Shown here piece after piece: positions 62,983 to 64,000 of a stretch of 64,000 nt of DNA (within the stretch, counting starts at the first letter, position 1; each line of letters starts with the position of its first letter). Source of the stretch: Dipetalonema caudispina (Eukaryota; Nematoda; Chromadorea; Rhabditida; Onchocercidae); contig JABVXV010000095.1 of NCBI GenBank assembly GCA_013365325.1, forward strand, positions 124,001 through 188,000. The letters run 5' to 3'. The position numbers were made by a program, and so were the translations under genes. The notes under the pieces were generated by a model. That model worked only from the letters and a program-made list of their open reading frames with translations. It was not told where the DNA came from and did no database searches.

Positions 62983-63681
62983 GACAATCTATTAGAGGCC
63001 TTAGGAAATAAATTTGGTTCCAAGCACAATATCGAATTGGTATGTCCGAGGGTTTATTCAATAATTTTTTGTTCGTCTTTACGAACACTATATTTAAGCT
63101 TAATTTGTTGAATTATAAACCAATATTCTTACCTTTTAAAGGATTATAAAAAAAAGGTAGATATTCAGGCTTTCTGAGAAATCAGTACTGCAGAATTGAG
63201 GAGATATCAATAATCTATTTCATAGAGACATATTTAATCAACACAAGTACAAATTACCATCAATTACAATATCAACATTTCTCATGGTCAGCACCTATCC
63301 ATCTCTACAAATCAATGAATTTAGAATTTCAAGTTGTTTGACTGGTTAATTATTGACAAATTATTGAAAGGCCAAAAGTGCTTATACTTTAGTGATACCG
63401 TAAATTTAGAACTTTAATCTACTTAAACGAAAGTGGTTTTTTTATTTTCCGGGAATACTTCCCATTTAAAAAGATCTGCTAAAGAAGTCCCTCAATGTTC
63501 GTTTACTTCTCTGTTTCGTAATTGTATATCCAATTTACGATTATCGTTTTCTTATCCAACTATTTATCTCGTTATTATTTTATGGTTGCATACTAATATT
63601 AGGCATATTTTTATTTACTAATTACTATTCACTGAAACAGGTGGTAGACTATCCTTATTTTCCAGAAGAACCAGTTGGATG
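62983..63681 (+). CDS. unidentified gene, two exons, runs off the right edge
   Basis: I do not recognise this gene. Exon 62983-63039 (acceptor CGATTTCAG, donor TTG/GTATGT) encodes DNLLEALGNKFGSKHNIEL. It joins in phase to exon 63641-63681 (acceptor ACTGAAACAG, donor TG/GTAAGT), encoding VVDYPYFPEEPVG. Both exons have good splice signals, and the second ends in phase 2, so the gene continues beyond the window. Upstream exons, including the start, were not identified. The evidence is splice signals, phase and protein-like composition only. Confidence 0.4.
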
Positions 63682-64000
63682 GTAAGTTAAAACACCTCAG
63701 ATTATCTCAGATCTGAAGTCAGTGATAATTTTGATATGCTATAAATCTATTTATATTAGATAGAAAAGACTGCAATGAAGGATTATAAAATATTAAACAA
63801 CCATTACTAATTACTTTAGCTTTTTATTTTGGTTTGTTTAATTTAACAAGCTGTTGTCTTTTCATAACCTTCTTATCGATTAGATATCATGCCAATATCA
63901 GCGGTATGATTTCGCTTCACCAAAAACAAGTGCAAATGACAAGCTGATTGTGACATAGTTTGATATATTCCTATTTCACTCATCTTATTATCAACTAAAA

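Overview
This window looks like nuclear DNA of a nematode, most likely a clade III (filarial/spirurid) worm. The evidence is AT-rich non-coding DNA, many short exons, introns mostly of 60-400 bases ending in TTTCAG-type acceptors, strong acceptors just upstream of several start codons (as expected for spliced-leader trans-splicing), and animal housekeeping proteins. The species is an inference. I saw no rRNA, tRNA, CRISPR array or transposase.

Layout. 1-5.0 kb is uncertain: exon-like pieces of small cysteine-containing secreted proteins on both strands. 5.0-33.3 kb holds five genes in a row on the + strand: eIF2B delta (5014-9187), proteasome subunit RPN2/PSMD1 (about 10770-22547), cytochrome oxidase assembly factor COA6 (23296-23953), protein-only mitochondrial RNase P, PRORP/MRPP3 (about 24805-28132), and the Sec1/Munc18 protein VPS45 (28839-33292). 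33.3-38.5 kb is non-coding, with two TG microsatellites and an imperfect tandem repeat in a less AT-rich island. 38562-51419 is a many-exon PRRC2/BAT2-type gene. 53514-56655 is ORC5. 56.7-62.9 kb has no recognisable gene, and two short exons near the right edge (62983-63681) start an unidentified gene that leaves the window.

The seven recognised genes share a strand but not a pathway: translation initiation, protein turnover, respiratory-chain assembly, mitochondrial tRNA processing, endosomal fusion, RNP-associated translation and DNA replication. The spacing of the first five (about 0.65-1.6 kb) would fit a loose nematode operon, but this is unproven. Exon boundaries were placed by eye from splice signals, reading phase and family similarity. 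For eIF2B delta, COA6, VPS45 and ORC5 the exon sum is an exact number of codons; for RPN2 it is so apart from the missing first exon.

Most notable observations: ORC5 with both the P-loop and the Walker B acidic residue degraded; two GC-AG introns forced by reading phase; a 69-nt near-perfect hairpin in a VPS45 intron; an apparent 35-nt intron and a one-base phase problem in PRORP; and fast-evolving secreted-protein candidates at the left end, one with a two-cysteine C-terminal peptide behind a dibasic site.
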